The notes below the pieces were generated by a model. It made no database searches. It saw only the letters and a program-made list of their open reading frames with translations, and was not told where the DNA came from. A program made the translations under genes and the position numbers. This document shows positions 1-9,396 of a stretch of 64,000 nucleotides of DNA, in pieces. Each line of letters begins with the position of its first letter. Within the stretch, counting starts at the first letter, position 1. Origin of the DNA: Pseudomonadales bacterium. Lineage in GTDB: Bacteria > Pseudomonadota > Gammaproteobacteria > Pseudomonadales > DC-out160. The stretch is from positions 124,001 to 188,000 of the forward strand of contig JAHRWA010000039.1 of NCBI GenBank assembly GCA_019090455.1. The letters run 5' to 3'.

Positions 1-2
1 TC

Positions 3-746
3 ACTCTAGACACCTTACCGCCAACGCCTGTAGGTACAGTGATAGACACAGTGATAGGTACAGCGGCAATGGAAGTTGATACCCCCAATGATGACTTTAT
101 TTTCATTTCCACTCTCAGAAAATTCTGTGACACCAGCGGTGAAGTCACCGTAACCGCAGCACATAATGCGACGACGGGGCTCACAACTCTAATACTTGAC
201 TACTTAACCTGTGTCGAAGATGAAATCACTTATAGTGGGGGGCTTTTAGTCACAACTGTTCCGTCAACCGAATCAGCCCCTAGCGCCGTCGCATTCGAAC
301 CCAAAAACCTAGTCGTTATGAGAGGCGAAGAACACACCTCAACCTTCGGTAAAGTTGAAATGCGTATAGAAGGAGGAGGCCTGCTCGGACTACCTGTCTT
401 TTTTAAATCTGATCTGATTCAAGAAGATATTGCTCGTAGCAAAACTTACTTAGTTGAAAATTTTCTCTATGAAAATGACTTATTAACAGGCACCATTTTC
501 CATTCAGATTGGGGTTACTTGGACATAATTAACGGCAGCTTTTCTGATGATTTTGACATTTTATTGAGTGAAAACGTTGTTTTTCAGGGCCAAAACAATT
601 CAGAACTCAAATATTCCATTACTCACAAACCCAATAAAAACCGTCTAAGTTGGAGCTACCTTATTGAAGTCGATGCTGACGGCGATAGCATCTACGAAAG
701 TACAGAAACCATTCTCGGTTCAGTGCTCTTTAATTTGGGCGGATAG
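3..746 (+). CDS. Exported-type hypothetical protein, 5' end outside window
   Basis: The reading frame is open to the left window edge, so this is the C-terminal part of a longer protein. An internal GTG at 39 has no convincing ribosome binding site and is not the likely start. The visible part is acidic and rich in Thr, Ser and Val in its first 100 residues, as in beta-sandwich surface proteins. It ends with a short Asp-rich stretch (DADGD) of the kind that binds calcium in thrombospondin-type repeats. No catalytic motif is recognised. A secreted or lipoprotein location is an inference from composition only, because the N-terminus is missing. Confidence 0.6.
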   Translation, partial: TLDTLPPTPVGTVIDTVIGTAAMEVDTPNDDFIFISTLRKFCDTSGEVTVTAAHNATTGLTTLILDYLTCVEDEITYSGGLLVTTVPSTESAPSAVAFEPKNLVVMRGEEHTSTFGKVEMRIEGGGLLGLPVFFKSDLIQEDIARSKTYLVENFLYENDLLTGTIFHSDWGYLDIINGSFSDDFDILLSENVVFQGQNNSELKYSITHKPNKNRLSWSYLIEVDADGDSIYESTETILGSVLFNLGG

Positions 747-899
747 CAGCAACAAATTCAAATTAACCAGGACCGATCATAATTACATATAGGTATACGG
801 ACCTAGGCTTAGTTTGTTAGTTAGCTAACCAATCAGATCGCATTAGCTGTCGTTTTTCTTAGCTCCCCTTTCCAAACTCCCCTCTAAAACATCACTTAT

Positions 900-928
900 T
901 TATTATTTCCTGTTTTCCACTGTATAAT
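900..928 (+). promoter_or_regulatory. Possible sigma-70 promoter of the aminotransferase gene
   Basis: A perfect TATAAT lies at 923-928. The weak -35-like TTATTA sits 17 bases upstream at 900-905. The site is about 110 bases before the start codon at 1038, in a T-rich spacer. The -35 matches only half the consensus, so this rests mainly on the -10 box. Confidence 0.35.
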
Positions 929-1037
929 CTCCTCCAATAAGTCAATCTTAAGTTGCTACGCCTAGGTAACTATCGAATCGCTAAACCCTAAGCGATAGAA
1001 TTCAGTCAACAAACCATTTATTCGCGAGATCACAGCT

Positions 1038-2234
1038 ATGACAACCTCCTTCCACCCTCCAGTAAGAACCTTGATGGGTCCTGGACCTTCGGACGTTAAT
1101 CCACGCATTTTAGAAGCGATGTCTCGTCCCACTATCGGACATTTAGACCCCTCCTTTATCGCTCTCATGGACGAGATAAAGTCACTGACTCAATATGCAT
1201 TTCAAACCAAAAATAAGTTAACCCTCCCCATATCAGCACCCGGATCAGCTGGAATGGAAGCCTGTGTTGTCAATTTAGTGGAGCCCGGCGATAAGGTCGT
1301 GATATGCCAGAACGGGGTATTTGGCGGCCGCATGAAAGAGAATGTGGAGCGCTGTGGTGGTATCGCCGTTATGGTGGAAAATGATTGGGGGACGGCTATC
1401 GATTTGCGACAAACGGAAGAGGCACTAAAAGCAAATTCCGACGCTAAGTTTTTAGCATTCGTCCATGCTGAAACATCCACAGGTGTTTTAAGTGATGCAA
1501 AGGGACTTTGCGCTCTAGCCAAGAAATATAACTGCCTCAGCATTGTCGATGCGGTGACCTCACTAGGAGGAAGTGAAGTAGACGTAGACGGATGGGGAAT
1601 TGATGCTATTTATTCTGGCACACAAAAATGCCTATCCTGTACTCCTGGAATCTCCCCAGTAAGCTTTAGTGATAAGGCCGTCGACATTATTGTTAATCGA
1701 AAAACAAAGGTACAAAGCTGGTTCCTCGACATGAATTTAGTGATGGGATATTGGGGAGAAGGGGCAAAACGGGCGTATCACCATACGGCTCCCATCAATG
1801 CGCTATATGCTTTGCATGAAGCCTTGGTCATTCTTAAAGAAGAGGGGCTCGAAAATTCATGGGCTCGACATCAGTATCACCACAAAGCCTTGGCAACTGG
1901 ACTAGAAGCAATGGGACTCGCTTTTATCGTCCCTGAAGCCGACCGTCTACCACAACTAAACGCGGCCACGATCCCTGAAGGTATTGACGAAGCCGCAGTG
2001 AGAAAAGCATTGCTGGAACAGTACAATTTAGAAATCGGAGCGGGCTTAGGCAGCTTAGCAGGAAAAGTATGGCGTATAGGTCTAATGGGTTTTGCTTGTA
2101 ACAAAAAAAATGTGCTTCTATGCCTCGGCGCATTGGATTCCGTACTCAGTCAAATGGGGGCTTCGATACAAACAGGTATCGCCGTCACTGCGGCGAATCA
2201 ATACTATACCCAGGAATCGCTATCAAGAATCTAA
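1038..2234 (+). CDS. Class V PLP aminotransferase, alanine/serine-glyoxylate type
   Basis: This is a fold-type I aminotransferase of the AGXT group, which transfers the amino group of alanine or serine to glyoxylate in the cytoplasm. The length (398 residues) is normal for the family. The N-terminal MGPGPSDV motif, the SAPGSAGMEA phosphate-binding region, the Asp of SIVDAVTS near residue 171 and the PLP lysine in SGTQKCLS (K197) are all present. The following TPGISPVSFS also matches AGT proteins. Which amino donor is used cannot be read from sequence; 2-aminoethylphosphonate or purine-linked relatives have a similar fold. It appears to be transcribed alone. The last 30 residues are a poorly conserved tail. 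Confidence 0.85.
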   Translation: MTTSFHPPVRTLMGPGPSDVNPRILEAMSRPTIGHLDPSFIALMDEIKSLTQYAFQTKNKLTLPISAPGSAGMEACVVNLVEPGDKVVICQNGVFGGRMKENVERCGGIAVMVENDWGTAIDLRQTEEALKANSDAKFLAFVHAETSTGVLSDAKGLCALAKKYNCLSIVDAVTSLGGSEVDVDGWGIDAIYSGTQKCLSCTPGISPVSFSDKAVDIIVNRKTKVQSWFLDMNLVMGYWGEGAKRAYHHTAPINALYALHEALVILKEEGLENSWARHQYHHKALATGLEAMGLAFIVPEADRLPQLNAATIPEGIDEAAVRKALLEQYNLEIGAGLGSLAGKVWRIGLMGFACNKKNVLLCLGALDSVLSQMGASIQTGIAVTAANQYYTQESLSRI

Positions 2235-2294
2235 GCTTTTAGAACCAGTACCTTTGAAACCTGTGCCTATTAAACTAATGGCTATACTCAATCT

Positions 2295-2771
2295 ATGCGC
2301 CTACTGATAATTGCCTTTTCATTAAGTTGTATAACGACAGCCTATGCTGCCAATTTCTATGACTTTAGATTAGGCCCTGACGGTGGCGTAGATGATTCAT
2401 CAGAAACAGAAGACTCATCAAAAACAGGTGATCAAGGCAAAATCATAGACTTCATCAACGTCAAAGATGAACATTTAATGGGTGAAGCGCAAAGTGAAAT
2501 TCAAAAAAACATCATTTTCAATCCGGACAAATTAAAGTTTAAAGATCTTAAAATCATCACCGATCACAGTGGAAAAAAAATTACCTGCGGAAAAATAAGT
2601 ACCGTATCCATAAAGGGAAAACGTGCTAAGTTTAGACCTTTTTCATACAGCGAAAACGGCATCAATATGCTAAAGAAAACCGGTTTTGAAAATGACATAA
2701 ACAAATACGGTGACTCACTTCGCCAGCGCGAGAAAACCTGGCAGGCACACTACAAAGACCTAGGCTGTTAG
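2295..2771 (+). CDS. Small exported protein of unknown function
   Basis: This 158-residue protein begins with a hydrophobic signal peptide of about 18 residues ending in AYA, so it is probably periplasmic. The mature part starts with a Ser/Asp/Glu-rich linker. It continues into a basic C-terminal half with two cysteines (TCGKIS and the terminal GC) that could form a disulphide. It starts 60 bases after the aminotransferase stop and may be co-transcribed with it. I recognise no family. Confidence 0.6.
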   Translation: MRLLIIAFSLSCITTAYAANFYDFRLGPDGGVDDSSETEDSSKTGDQGKIIDFINVKDEHLMGEAQSEIQKNIIFNPDKLKFKDLKIITDHSGKKITCGKISTVSIKGKRAKFRPFSYSENGINMLKKTGFENDINKYGDSLRQREKTWQAHYKDLGC

Positions 2772-2898
2772 TTGCTAATCATCGCCTAGAATCCACAACA
2801 TTCGCTTTCCAATCAAGCCCTTCCCGCTCCTATACTTTTTAAGTTGATCAGTGTCATTCGTTGCTTTAGCCTTTGCGATACTATTCTTGGAGCATGTT

Positions 2899-4296
2899 AT
2901 GGATAACACCAAAACCGATTTAACTGGCTCGCCCAGCAATTCGGATTTTAATTCGAAAGAAAAAGGTCCGAAAATTCATAACTGGGTAGACTTTGAAAAA
3001 GGTTCAGTAGATCGAAAAATATTTTCGGATGAGAATATTTATCAAACTGAACTAAAAAAAATATTTGCCCGAGGCTGGAACTTCATGTGCCACGAGTCCC
3101 AGATAGTTGAGCCAGGCAGCTACTTCACGAATTATATCGGTGAAGATCATGTCATTGTTGTCAGAGACAAAAACCTTCAGGTACAAGTTCTCATTAACTC
3201 ATGCCCACATAGAGGAAATACGGTTTGCCGAGCGGAACAAGGCCAAACTCGGTCATTCTTCTGTTCCTACCACGGTTGGAATTTTAGCCTCGACGGAAAG
3301 TTAATCGGACTGCCTGGACAAGACGAGTTTTATCGAGGCGGATTGGATAAAGAAAAATGGGGCCTATCAAAAGCGCCTCATGTTGATATCTACAAGGGAT
3401 TTGTTTTCGCCTCACTGGACCCCGACGCCATTTCTTTAGAAGATTTTCTTGGCTGGGTCGGCCGATTAGGCCTGGATCAAGTGGCAGAGCAAGGGGATAT
3501 AGAAGTCGTAGATGGCATTCAAAAAAATGTCATACAGTGCAACTGGAAGTTAGCCGTCGACAACTTATTTGATTGGTATCACGGTAATGTCAGCCACGGT
3601 TCGGCCATGAAACTTGGGTTATTAACAGAAGAGTTTGTTGCGCCTATGAGCCAAATGGTCATACTCGGAGAATACGGCCATGCCATTGGTGGCCCCGGCA
3701 TAAGCCAGAAGGAACAGCAACGCCTAATAGAAAAATATCAACACGTTGACACCGCAAGCAATCGAAAAAAACCCAAGAATGCCAATTCCTGGCGAGGCGA
3801 AAAAAGCGCGAAAGACGCATTAGGCCCTGTAGGGATAAGGTGTAAAGGGCACCCCAATATCTTTCCTAATCTATGGGTATCAACTGGCGGAACTCAACTT
3901 TGCCTACGTCTACCGAAAGGCCCTACCACCACAGAGCTGTGGTGGTTCACTTTTGTAGAGAAATCCATGGCTCCCGAAGTGAAGAAAAAAGTGATACAAG
4001 GAGCAATACACTTTTTTGGCCCTTCGGGTATGTTAGAACAAGACGATGGTGAAAACTGGAGCCATTCAACCAATGCCACTAAGGGTTTCGCCTCAAGTCG
4101 TCGGCCGCTTAATTTTAAGATGGGATTGGGTTTGGATGAAATTGTTGTTGATGATTCAGGGCAATCGAGTATCGAAACTGTAGTCAACGAACATGCACAA
4201 CGCTGGACCTATAAATCATGGCAGGAATGGATGAAGGCTGAGAGCTGGAGCGAACTTATAAAAAATCACTCCTCTGAGCCAAAAGGAAAAATCTAA
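2899..4296 (+). CDS. Rieske non-heme iron oxygenase, alpha subunit
   Basis: This is a ring-hydroxylating oxygenase large subunit. The Rieske [2Fe-2S] domain has ligands C102 and H104 (SCPHRGNTVC) and C122 and H125 (CSYHGW). The catalytic domain carries the mononuclear-iron motif DNLFDWYHGNVSH with H228 and H233, preceded by NWKLAVDN; the third ligand is probably an Asp near MLEQDDGENW. I choose the ATG at 2899, which has GGAG six bases upstream, over an earlier GTG. The substrate is unknown; an aromatic acid, a sterol or a quaternary amine are all possible. No beta subunit, ferredoxin or reductase gene is adjacent, so electrons must come from elsewhere. The next gene is unrelated. Confidence 0.88.
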   Translation: MDNTKTDLTGSPSNSDFNSKEKGPKIHNWVDFEKGSVDRKIFSDENIYQTELKKIFARGWNFMCHESQIVEPGSYFTNYIGEDHVIVVRDKNLQVQVLINSCPHRGNTVCRAEQGQTRSFFCSYHGWNFSLDGKLIGLPGQDEFYRGGLDKEKWGLSKAPHVDIYKGFVFASLDPDAISLEDFLGWVGRLGLDQVAEQGDIEVVDGIQKNVIQCNWKLAVDNLFDWYHGNVSHGSAMKLGLLTEEFVAPMSQMVILGEYGHAIGGPGISQKEQQRLIEKYQHVDTASNRKKPKNANSWRGEKSAKDALGPVGIRCKGHPNIFPNLWVSTGGTQLCLRLPKGPTTTELWWFTFVEKSMAPEVKKKVIQGAIHFFGPSGMLEQDDGENWSHSTNATKGFASSRRPLNFKMGLGLDEIVVDDSGQSSIETVVNEHAQRWTYKSWQEWMKAESWSELIKNHSSEPKGKI

Positions 4297-4584
4297 GAGA
4301 CGATGCTCAACAAAATTTAAAGTTACGCCATCAACAGTTATTTTTTGGTTTTTGGCATGCACATGAGCTAGAGTTCTTATAGGTCGCCCACGCGTGGCGG
4401 TAATATTCACTTAATATCCTAATTAAAAAATGGTAACTTACTCAACGTACAAAAATTCAAAAGCCGGTTGTGGTGCGCTTTCAACTATCATTAACGTTTA
4501 ACTAGGATTTGAATCACTGCCATAGCTCGCTTTTTACTATCCATAATATTTTATTTGATATAATTAATCACATAGGAAAATACA

Positions 4585-5064
4585 ATGAAAAAAATTGCTA
4601 CTGCACTATTAGTTGCTGCTGTTTCTGTTGGGGCCCAAGCTGAAGGCATGTATGGCGGAGGCGGTATTGGTATCAATAGTGTTGATATTTCAGGTTTAGA
4701 TTTAGACGATGCAACAGGCTTTCAGTTTTTTGGTGGTTACGACCTAGACTATACAATTGGAGATGATATCACTACTGCAGTGGAGGTTGGTTACAAAATG
4801 AGTGGTGATTTTGAACTAGACACTCAATTTGGAACCTTTAGCGACTCAGCAGACGGGCTTTGGGCTTCTGGCGTAGTCAGTTACCCTGTCAGCGATCAAA
4901 TCTCATTACTCGGCCGTTTAGGTCTAGATTTAGGTGACGATGATGGCCTTTTATTCGGTTTTGGTGGTGGTTATGACATCAATGAACAGATTGGAGTCAG
5001 GGCAGAATACATCATACGAAGCGATACAACTGCTATCGAATTTAACCTTACTTACAGACCCTAA
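4585..5064 (+). CDS. Small outer-membrane beta-barrel protein
   Basis: This 159-residue protein has a clear signal peptide (MKKIATALLVAAVSVGAQA), which leaves a mature protein of about 140 residues. Alternating hydrophobic and polar residues, many Gly and Asp, and repeated aromatic-Gly turns are typical of the eight-stranded OmpA/OmpW-like barrel family. The C-terminal segment ends in a beta-strand pattern (IEFNLTYRP), but the last residue is Pro instead of the usual Phe. AGGA precedes the start and a TATAAT lies at 4559-4564. The gene stands alone, and its function (structural or adhesion) cannot be given. Confidence 0.72.
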   Translation: MKKIATALLVAAVSVGAQAEGMYGGGGIGINSVDISGLDLDDATGFQFFGGYDLDYTIGDDITTAVEVGYKMSGDFELDTQFGTFSDSADGLWASGVVSYPVSDQISLLGRLGLDLGDDDGLLFGFGGGYDINEQIGVRAEYIIRSDTTAIEFNLTYRP

Positions 5065-5084
5065 ATAAACTATTCTCTCTCTTT

Positions 5085-5118
5085 ACACCAACCCCACCTG
5101 CAAAAGTAGGGTTGGTGT
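5085..5118. terminator. Inverted repeat between convergent genes, possible bidirectional terminator
   Basis: A perfect 10-base inverted repeat (ACACCAACCC / GGGTTGGTGT) with a 14-base loop lies between the barrel gene and the convergent acyl-CoA ligase gene. There is no good T-run on either side, so termination is inferred from position and stem strength. Confidence 0.5.
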
Positions 5119-5172
5119 CGCGGCTTAAAGGCACCCCCTTACAAGTCGCTTAGGTTACCCATCCTTTACCAA

Positions 5173-6852
5173 CTACAACTTAACCCCTTCAGCCTTCAGT
5201 TTCTTGGCAATATCCTCGCGCAACTGAGGCTTAACGATTTTACCTACTGGGTTTCGTGGAATAACATCCGTTATTTCTAGACGTTCTGGTAGTTTATAAA
5301 TAGCAATATTTTGATCTCGCATAAAGTCCGTCAACTCAGACAACGCCAAAGACTCAACACCTTCAGCTAACACAATATAAACGCAAATGCGTTCACCTAA
5401 GCGCTCATCAGGCATTGCAACGGCTGCGGCATCCAGAACCTTTGGATGAGCCTGCAACATATTTTCAATTTCTTGAGCACTGATGTTATTGCCACCTCGA
5501 ATAATGATGTCCTTGCAGCGATCAAAAAAGCTAACGTAACCATCGTCTTCCACACGAAAAAGATCGCCTGTATAAAAATACCCATCAGAATCAAAAGAAG
5601 TCTCAGATAAATCGGGTCGCCGAAAGTAGCCTGGAAACACATTCGGGCCTTTGTAGGCTAGCTGCCCAATGTCACCCACTTTTGTTAATGCTTTTCCGCT
5701 ATCAAGATCAACCACTTTTATTTCAATGCCTTCAACTGGACTTTCGCTTCTACGAATACTCCAGTTTGGATAAAACCGAGACCGTTTAGCGGCATCAGGA
5801 ATATCTTCAGCACCTGACATAATCGCAGTGCCTTCCGTTTGACCCCAACCACAACCAACATCGATACCCCAACGTTTCTTGAATTCTTCCAAAGACCAAG
5901 CCGACGGCGGTGCAGAACCCGTCATGATTTTTTCCACCGTACTTAAGTTGAGTTCACTTACCTGCGGATGCTTCAATATCATATTCAGTAAAGCCGGAAC
6001 CAATAAGGTAGTCGTGATATTTTCAGTGGCCATTTGTTTAAAAAATACTTCACCGTCGAAAGGGTGATGGAATACAGTCGTTCCACCACTGAATAACCAA
6101 TTCACCAAACCAATTCCAACACCTGTCATATTCACCATAGGTGCCGTACACAAAATCACTTGGCATCGATCATTCCAGACTCCCACGGCTTTAGTCATGA
6201 CTTTAACTTGCGCGAGCCAATTATTATGGCTCATAGGGCAGCCTTTTGAATTCGATTCAGTCCCTGAGGACCAGCACAAACTAAAGATATCATTTGAGCC
6301 AATCTCTATGGCATTGAGTTGTGCCACATCCGCCTCGCCCTCGGACATTTTTTTCAATTCATCTAGCGTAATAATGTCTTTTAAAGAAGGGTGATCTTTC
6401 GCTACTTTCTTGACCATATCAATGTGATCAAATCCGGCAAAATTTTTTACACTGATATAGGACACCGACTGACTTAAATCGCAAATGTAATTAAACTCTT
6501 TCTCTCTCCACTGCATGGGAAGAGGTGAGAAAATAGCTCCTATTCGAGCTAACGCCATGTATATCAGCGTAAGCTCCCAAATATTCGGTAATTGCACAAT
6601 GACGATATCATCTTTTTTAAAGCCTCTTGCCAACAACTTCGTTGCCAAGATATCCACCCTTTCGCCCAAATCAGCATAGCTAATTCGCTCAGCTGGCGAC
6701 CCCACTAGTTGTTCTTTATTAAGAGGATCGGCCAGTGCAATTCGCTCAGGATAATCTTTCACATTTTTCTGAAAAACATCCACCAACGTTTCATTAGCCC
6801 ACACCCCCATGTCGGTGTAGTACTTTATTTTTTTTGTATCCGTTAATATCAT
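5173..6852 (-). CDS. AMP-binding acyl-CoA ligase
   Basis: This ANL-superfamily ligase activates a carboxylic acid as acyl-AMP and then transfers it to CoA. The P-loop is the variant WSSGTESNSKG instead of YTSGTTGxPKG, a form I associate with cyclohexanecarboxylate/aryl-type ligases. The conserved YTGDLFRVEDDGY motif, the IIRGGNNIS hinge and the C-terminal catalytic lysine in RNPVGKI are all present. The ATG at 6852 has AAGGAAG five bases upstream and is preferred over a GTG at 6867, giving 559 residues. A second, more typical ligase lies at 19310. The substrate is unknown. Confidence 0.85.
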   Translation of the reverse strand: MILTDTKKIKYYTDMGVWANETLVDVFQKNVKDYPERIALADPLNKEQLVGSPAERISYADLGERVDILATKLLARGFKKDDIVIVQLPNIWELTLIYMALARIGAIFSPLPMQWREKEFNYICDLSQSVSYISVKNFAGFDHIDMVKKVAKDHPSLKDIITLDELKKMSEGEADVAQLNAIEIGSNDIFSLCWSSGTESNSKGCPMSHNNWLAQVKVMTKAVGVWNDRCQVILCTAPMVNMTGVGIGLVNWLFSGGTTVFHHPFDGEVFFKQMATENITTTLLVPALLNMILKHPQVSELNLSTVEKIMTGSAPPSAWSLEEFKKRWGIDVGCGWGQTEGTAIMSGAEDIPDAAKRSRFYPNWSIRRSESPVEGIEIKVVDLDSGKALTKVGDIGQLAYKGPNVFPGYFRRPDLSETSFDSDGYFYTGDLFRVEDDGYVSFFDRCKDIIIRGGNNISAQEIENMLQAHPKVLDAAAVAMPDERLGERICVYIVLAEGVESLALSELTDFMRDQNIAIYKLPERLEITDVIPRNPVGKIVKPQLREDIAKKLKAEGVKL

Positions 6853-6867
6853 AGTGACTTCCTTCAC

Positions 6868-7426
6868 TGACGTTGAGAGGTTACTGAAGAGTGCGCTTAG
6901 CTAGAAACACTTTTATATATCAATAAGATATTTTCAGCCCAGCTGCTTCACCCTTCCCTAATTGGACCATCGAGTATACATCGAAAAAGAACAGTCACTT
7001 GTCAATCTGCTGCAATTACTCTCAAAAAATTACAGACTAATTTTGAGATTGTATTCAGTCGAGAAGCAATCAAGAAAACGTAATTTAGCGTACTCGCATC
7101 AGCGATTTAGGGAATTTAGGTATCAATCGTCAGCTCAATAGCTGATAGTCATGCGCCGAATATCATCCGAGCCAACCAAATTACTAAATTGGCTACAATG
7201 TTCATTTTTACTCTTAAATATTCATCACTACGGCTTGTCTTTAGGCGTCAAATAATTGTATTCCCCGTTTTACATTTATCTGTCTATACTGCTTTAGACT
7301 GAGTTATTTTTAACCAACCAATAACAGCATCGTACCTTAACTGTGCCCCAAATACTTAGCCAGTTCACCGTAATTAAAAATGACTTAACTCAACAATGCA
7401 TTAACCAAAGAGCGGAGAAAACCTGA
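6868..7426. other. Non-coding spacer of about 560 bases
   Basis: This AT-rich region separates two divergently oriented genes. I see no credible ORF, RNA gene or long repeat. It presumably holds the promoters of both flanking genes; a TATACT at 7284-7289 could be a -10 box for the rightward gene, but no convincing -35 accompanies it. Confidence 0.4.
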
Positions 7427-7795
7427 ATGTCCGACACCGAAAACAGCACTGAAAACACTAAAGATATGGAAGATACGAAAGTAGAACCCGTCAATGAATA
7501 TAACTACTATAGCGAAAATGGGATATACATCGGGCACAGTGAGGGCGCATCCCCTCAGGAAGACCTCTTCCAACAAGCCCACTACGTATTTAGCGATGAA
7601 CCAGAAGAAAACAAAAATGAAAAAGCCATTTTCGAAATCGAACAAGACCTTAAGACGTTTCAAAAGGAACGACTGAATACTTCCGTTAGCCATATTGGCC
7701 GCTTAATGGATTTAAACAGAAGAATAGAAAACTTAGAAAACCTACTGGAGCAGAAAAAAAACGAGCAGAATACGCCTCTTAAAAAGGCATGCTGA
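7427..7795 (+). CDS. Small acidic cytoplasmic protein with C-terminal coiled coil
   Basis: The 122-residue product has no signal peptide or membrane segment. Its first 70 residues are acidic and low in complexity. Residues of about 75-115 form a strongly amphipathic helix (RLMDLNRRIENLENLLEQKK), which predicts a coiled coil and oligomerisation. A GGAG lies upstream of the ATG. The gene converges with the DUF423 gene with only three bases between the stop codons. Function unknown. Confidence 0.6.
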   Translation: MSDTENSTENTKDMEDTKVEPVNEYNYYSENGIYIGHSEGASPQEDLFQQAHYVFSDEPEENKNEKAIFEIEQDLKTFQKERLNTSVSHIGRLMDLNRRIENLENLLEQKKNEQNTPLKKAC

Positions 7796-7798
7796 CTA

Positions 7799-8191
7799 TC
7801 ACGTTATCGTCGGTAACCGCCCTTCATTAAAAGCCGTTAATGAAAGTAAAAACCAGGCTATTAGAAAGAGTAGCCCCCCAAAAGGGGTCACTATACCAAG
7901 GCGGGAAATTCCGCTAATCGCTAGCACATACAAGCTACCTGAAAACAATAGCATTCCCATCATCATGCTCAGGCTACTCCATTTGAGAAGAACACGCTCT
8001 GGCCATTGAAACATCAACAGTCCAAGTAAAACCAACCCCAAGGAATGATACATCTGATAATCAACACCGGTCTGAAATGTCGACAAAGCTTTTTCTGTGA
8101 GTCGTTGTTTCAGACCGTGAGCCGCAAAAGCGCCAAGTAAAACACTAAAAAAACCACTCAATGCTCCGACAAAAACCACCCAAGAGGCCAC
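7799..8191 (-). CDS. DUF423 family small membrane protein
   Basis: This 130-residue protein has four predicted transmembrane helices and matches the DUF423 (YgdD-like) family: GAxSGFFSVLLGAFAAHGLK at the N-terminus, then a YQMYHSLGL motif. Members are widespread inner-membrane proteins without an agreed function. The start is GTG at 8191, chosen because AGGAG lies seven bases upstream and the family begins there. The next gene upstream (DUF2834) lies 61 bases away on the same strand, so the two may be co-transcribed. Confidence 0.85.
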   Translation of the reverse strand: MASWVVFVGALSGFFSVLLGAFAAHGLKQRLTEKALSTFQTGVDYQMYHSLGLVLLGLLMFQWPERVLLKWSSLSMMMGMLLFSGSLYVLAISGISRLGIVTPFGGLLFLIAWFLLSLTAFNEGRLPTIT

Positions 8192-8252
8192 GCGTAATCT
8201 CCTAACAATTATTGTGAGTGCGAGCTATAGAGGGAAAATCAAGGACAACGAC

Positions 8253-8597
8253 TTAATCTGTTGTCTCATTGAGCTTGCCTTCTCGAACATATAAAAAAAC
8301 GGGAAATGCAAAGGCGAATGCGACTCCAAAAGTCAATGCAATATAAACCCACCAGTTTTTCATCCCTAAACGTTTTGCTTCAGGAACCATCCAAATAACA
8401 AAGGCAATAACAGCAATAGTCAGATCCGTAGACAATGAGCTTGATGCAGGGTTAGCAAATGCTCCCTGCATAAAAGCACTCAAATCAAAAAAACCTTCTG
8501 ACTGACGCATAAACTGTATATTAAAATACCATGTTAAGACTAACCCAATGAGAGAAAGCAGCGCATAACACTTTTGCCTACCCGTAATGTTTCCCAT
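8253..8597 (-). CDS. DUF2834 family membrane protein
   Basis: The 114-residue protein has three predicted transmembrane helices. It shows the DUF2834 pattern: an N-terminal helix, an FxQGAFANPASSSLSTDL-type segment, EAKRLGMKNWWVYI, then a final helix ending in FPVFLYVRE. Family members are of unknown function. GGGGAGAAG precedes the ATG. It is followed on the same strand by the DUF423 gene. Confidence 0.75.
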   Translation of the reverse strand: MGNITGRQKCYALLSLIGLVLTWYFNIQFMRQSEGFFDLSAFMQGAFANPASSSLSTDLTIAVIAFVIWMVPEAKRLGMKNWWVYIALTFGVAFAFAFPVFLYVREGKLNETTD

Positions 8598-8637
8598 GTC
8601 ACTCTTCTCCCCTCAAATCCATTAAAATAAAATCAGT

Positions 8638-9339
8638 CTAACCGCATTTAGAATCACTACAACTCAAACAAGTCATGCAGCCTTCATTAAAAATGACCGC
8701 TTTAGTGAAGCACTTTGTGCACAAGGTTGCGTTCACCGGATAAGAAGATTCAGTCTCCACTGTCTTCTGAATTGTACCGACGGCTTCAGTTGTCTTTTCA
8801 TCAACAAATGCTTGCTGATGGGCATCCAGTTCGATAGGTTGAATTAATCCAATGAAGGTTAAATGCCTCTCTATCGCATGCCCCATTTCAGCCACTAACG
8901 AAGGCATAAAAACGCCTCCTTTTTTAAAGTAGCCACCCTTAGGATCAAAAACAGCTTTTAGCTCTTCGGTGAGAAAAGTAACATCTCCCCCTTTCCGAAA
9001 AACCGCTGAAATAACCCGAGTTAAAGCAACCACCCACTGAAAGTGATCCATGTTCTTTGAATTAATAAACACCTCGAATGGTCTACGCAGCTCGTGAGCA
9101 GTCCCTTCATTTAGCACGATGTCATTAATAGTGATGTATAGAGCATGCTCGGACATGGGCGTTTTAATTTTATAAGTAGAGCCAATGAGTATTTCGGGTC
9201 GTTCCACTTTTTCATGCATGTGAATAACATTGTCCACAAGCTCATCTACTGCTGCCCCATCAGCCTTAGTATCCACGGCAGAAGGCGATTCGTTCACAAC
9301 TTCATAACCAACGATTGGCTGATTAATTTCTTTTAACAT
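8638..9339 (-). CDS. nrdJb: NrdJb, small chain of split B12-dependent ribonucleotide reductase
   Basis: This is the separate C-terminal part of the class II reductase as known in Pseudomonas aeruginosa. It contains the region where IKTPMSEHALYITINDI and the EVFINSKNMDHFQWV segment complete the barrel protein, and it ends with two CxxC-type pairs (CTKC and CLSC) plus a final CG. Cysteines of this kind re-reduce the active-site disulphide. nrdJa lies upstream, with nrdJb starting 57 bases after its stop. I prefer the ATG at 9339 because AAGGA is correctly spaced for it; an ATG two codons earlier touches the Shine-Dalgarno. It should act only together with NrdJa. Confidence 0.87.
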   Translation of the reverse strand: MLKEINQPIVGYEVVNESPSAVDTKADGAAVDELVDNVIHMHEKVERPEILIGSTYKIKTPMSEHALYITINDIVLNEGTAHELRRPFEVFINSKNMDHFQWVVALTRVISAVFRKGGDVTFLTEELKAVFDPKGGYFKKGGVFMPSLVAEMGHAIERHLTFIGLIQPIELDAHQQAFVDEKTTEAVGTIQKTVETESSYPVNATLCTKCFTKAVIFNEGCMTCLSCSDSKCG

Positions 9340-9396
9340 TTTCATTCCTTAAATAAAAACTCACTGAATTTGATTTCTTCATGAAAAGTTAAATCA

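Noticed and set aside
2092..2307. 71-codon plus-strand ORF across the end of the aminotransferase gene
   Set aside because: It overlaps the well-supported aminotransferase in another frame and the start of the exported-protein gene.
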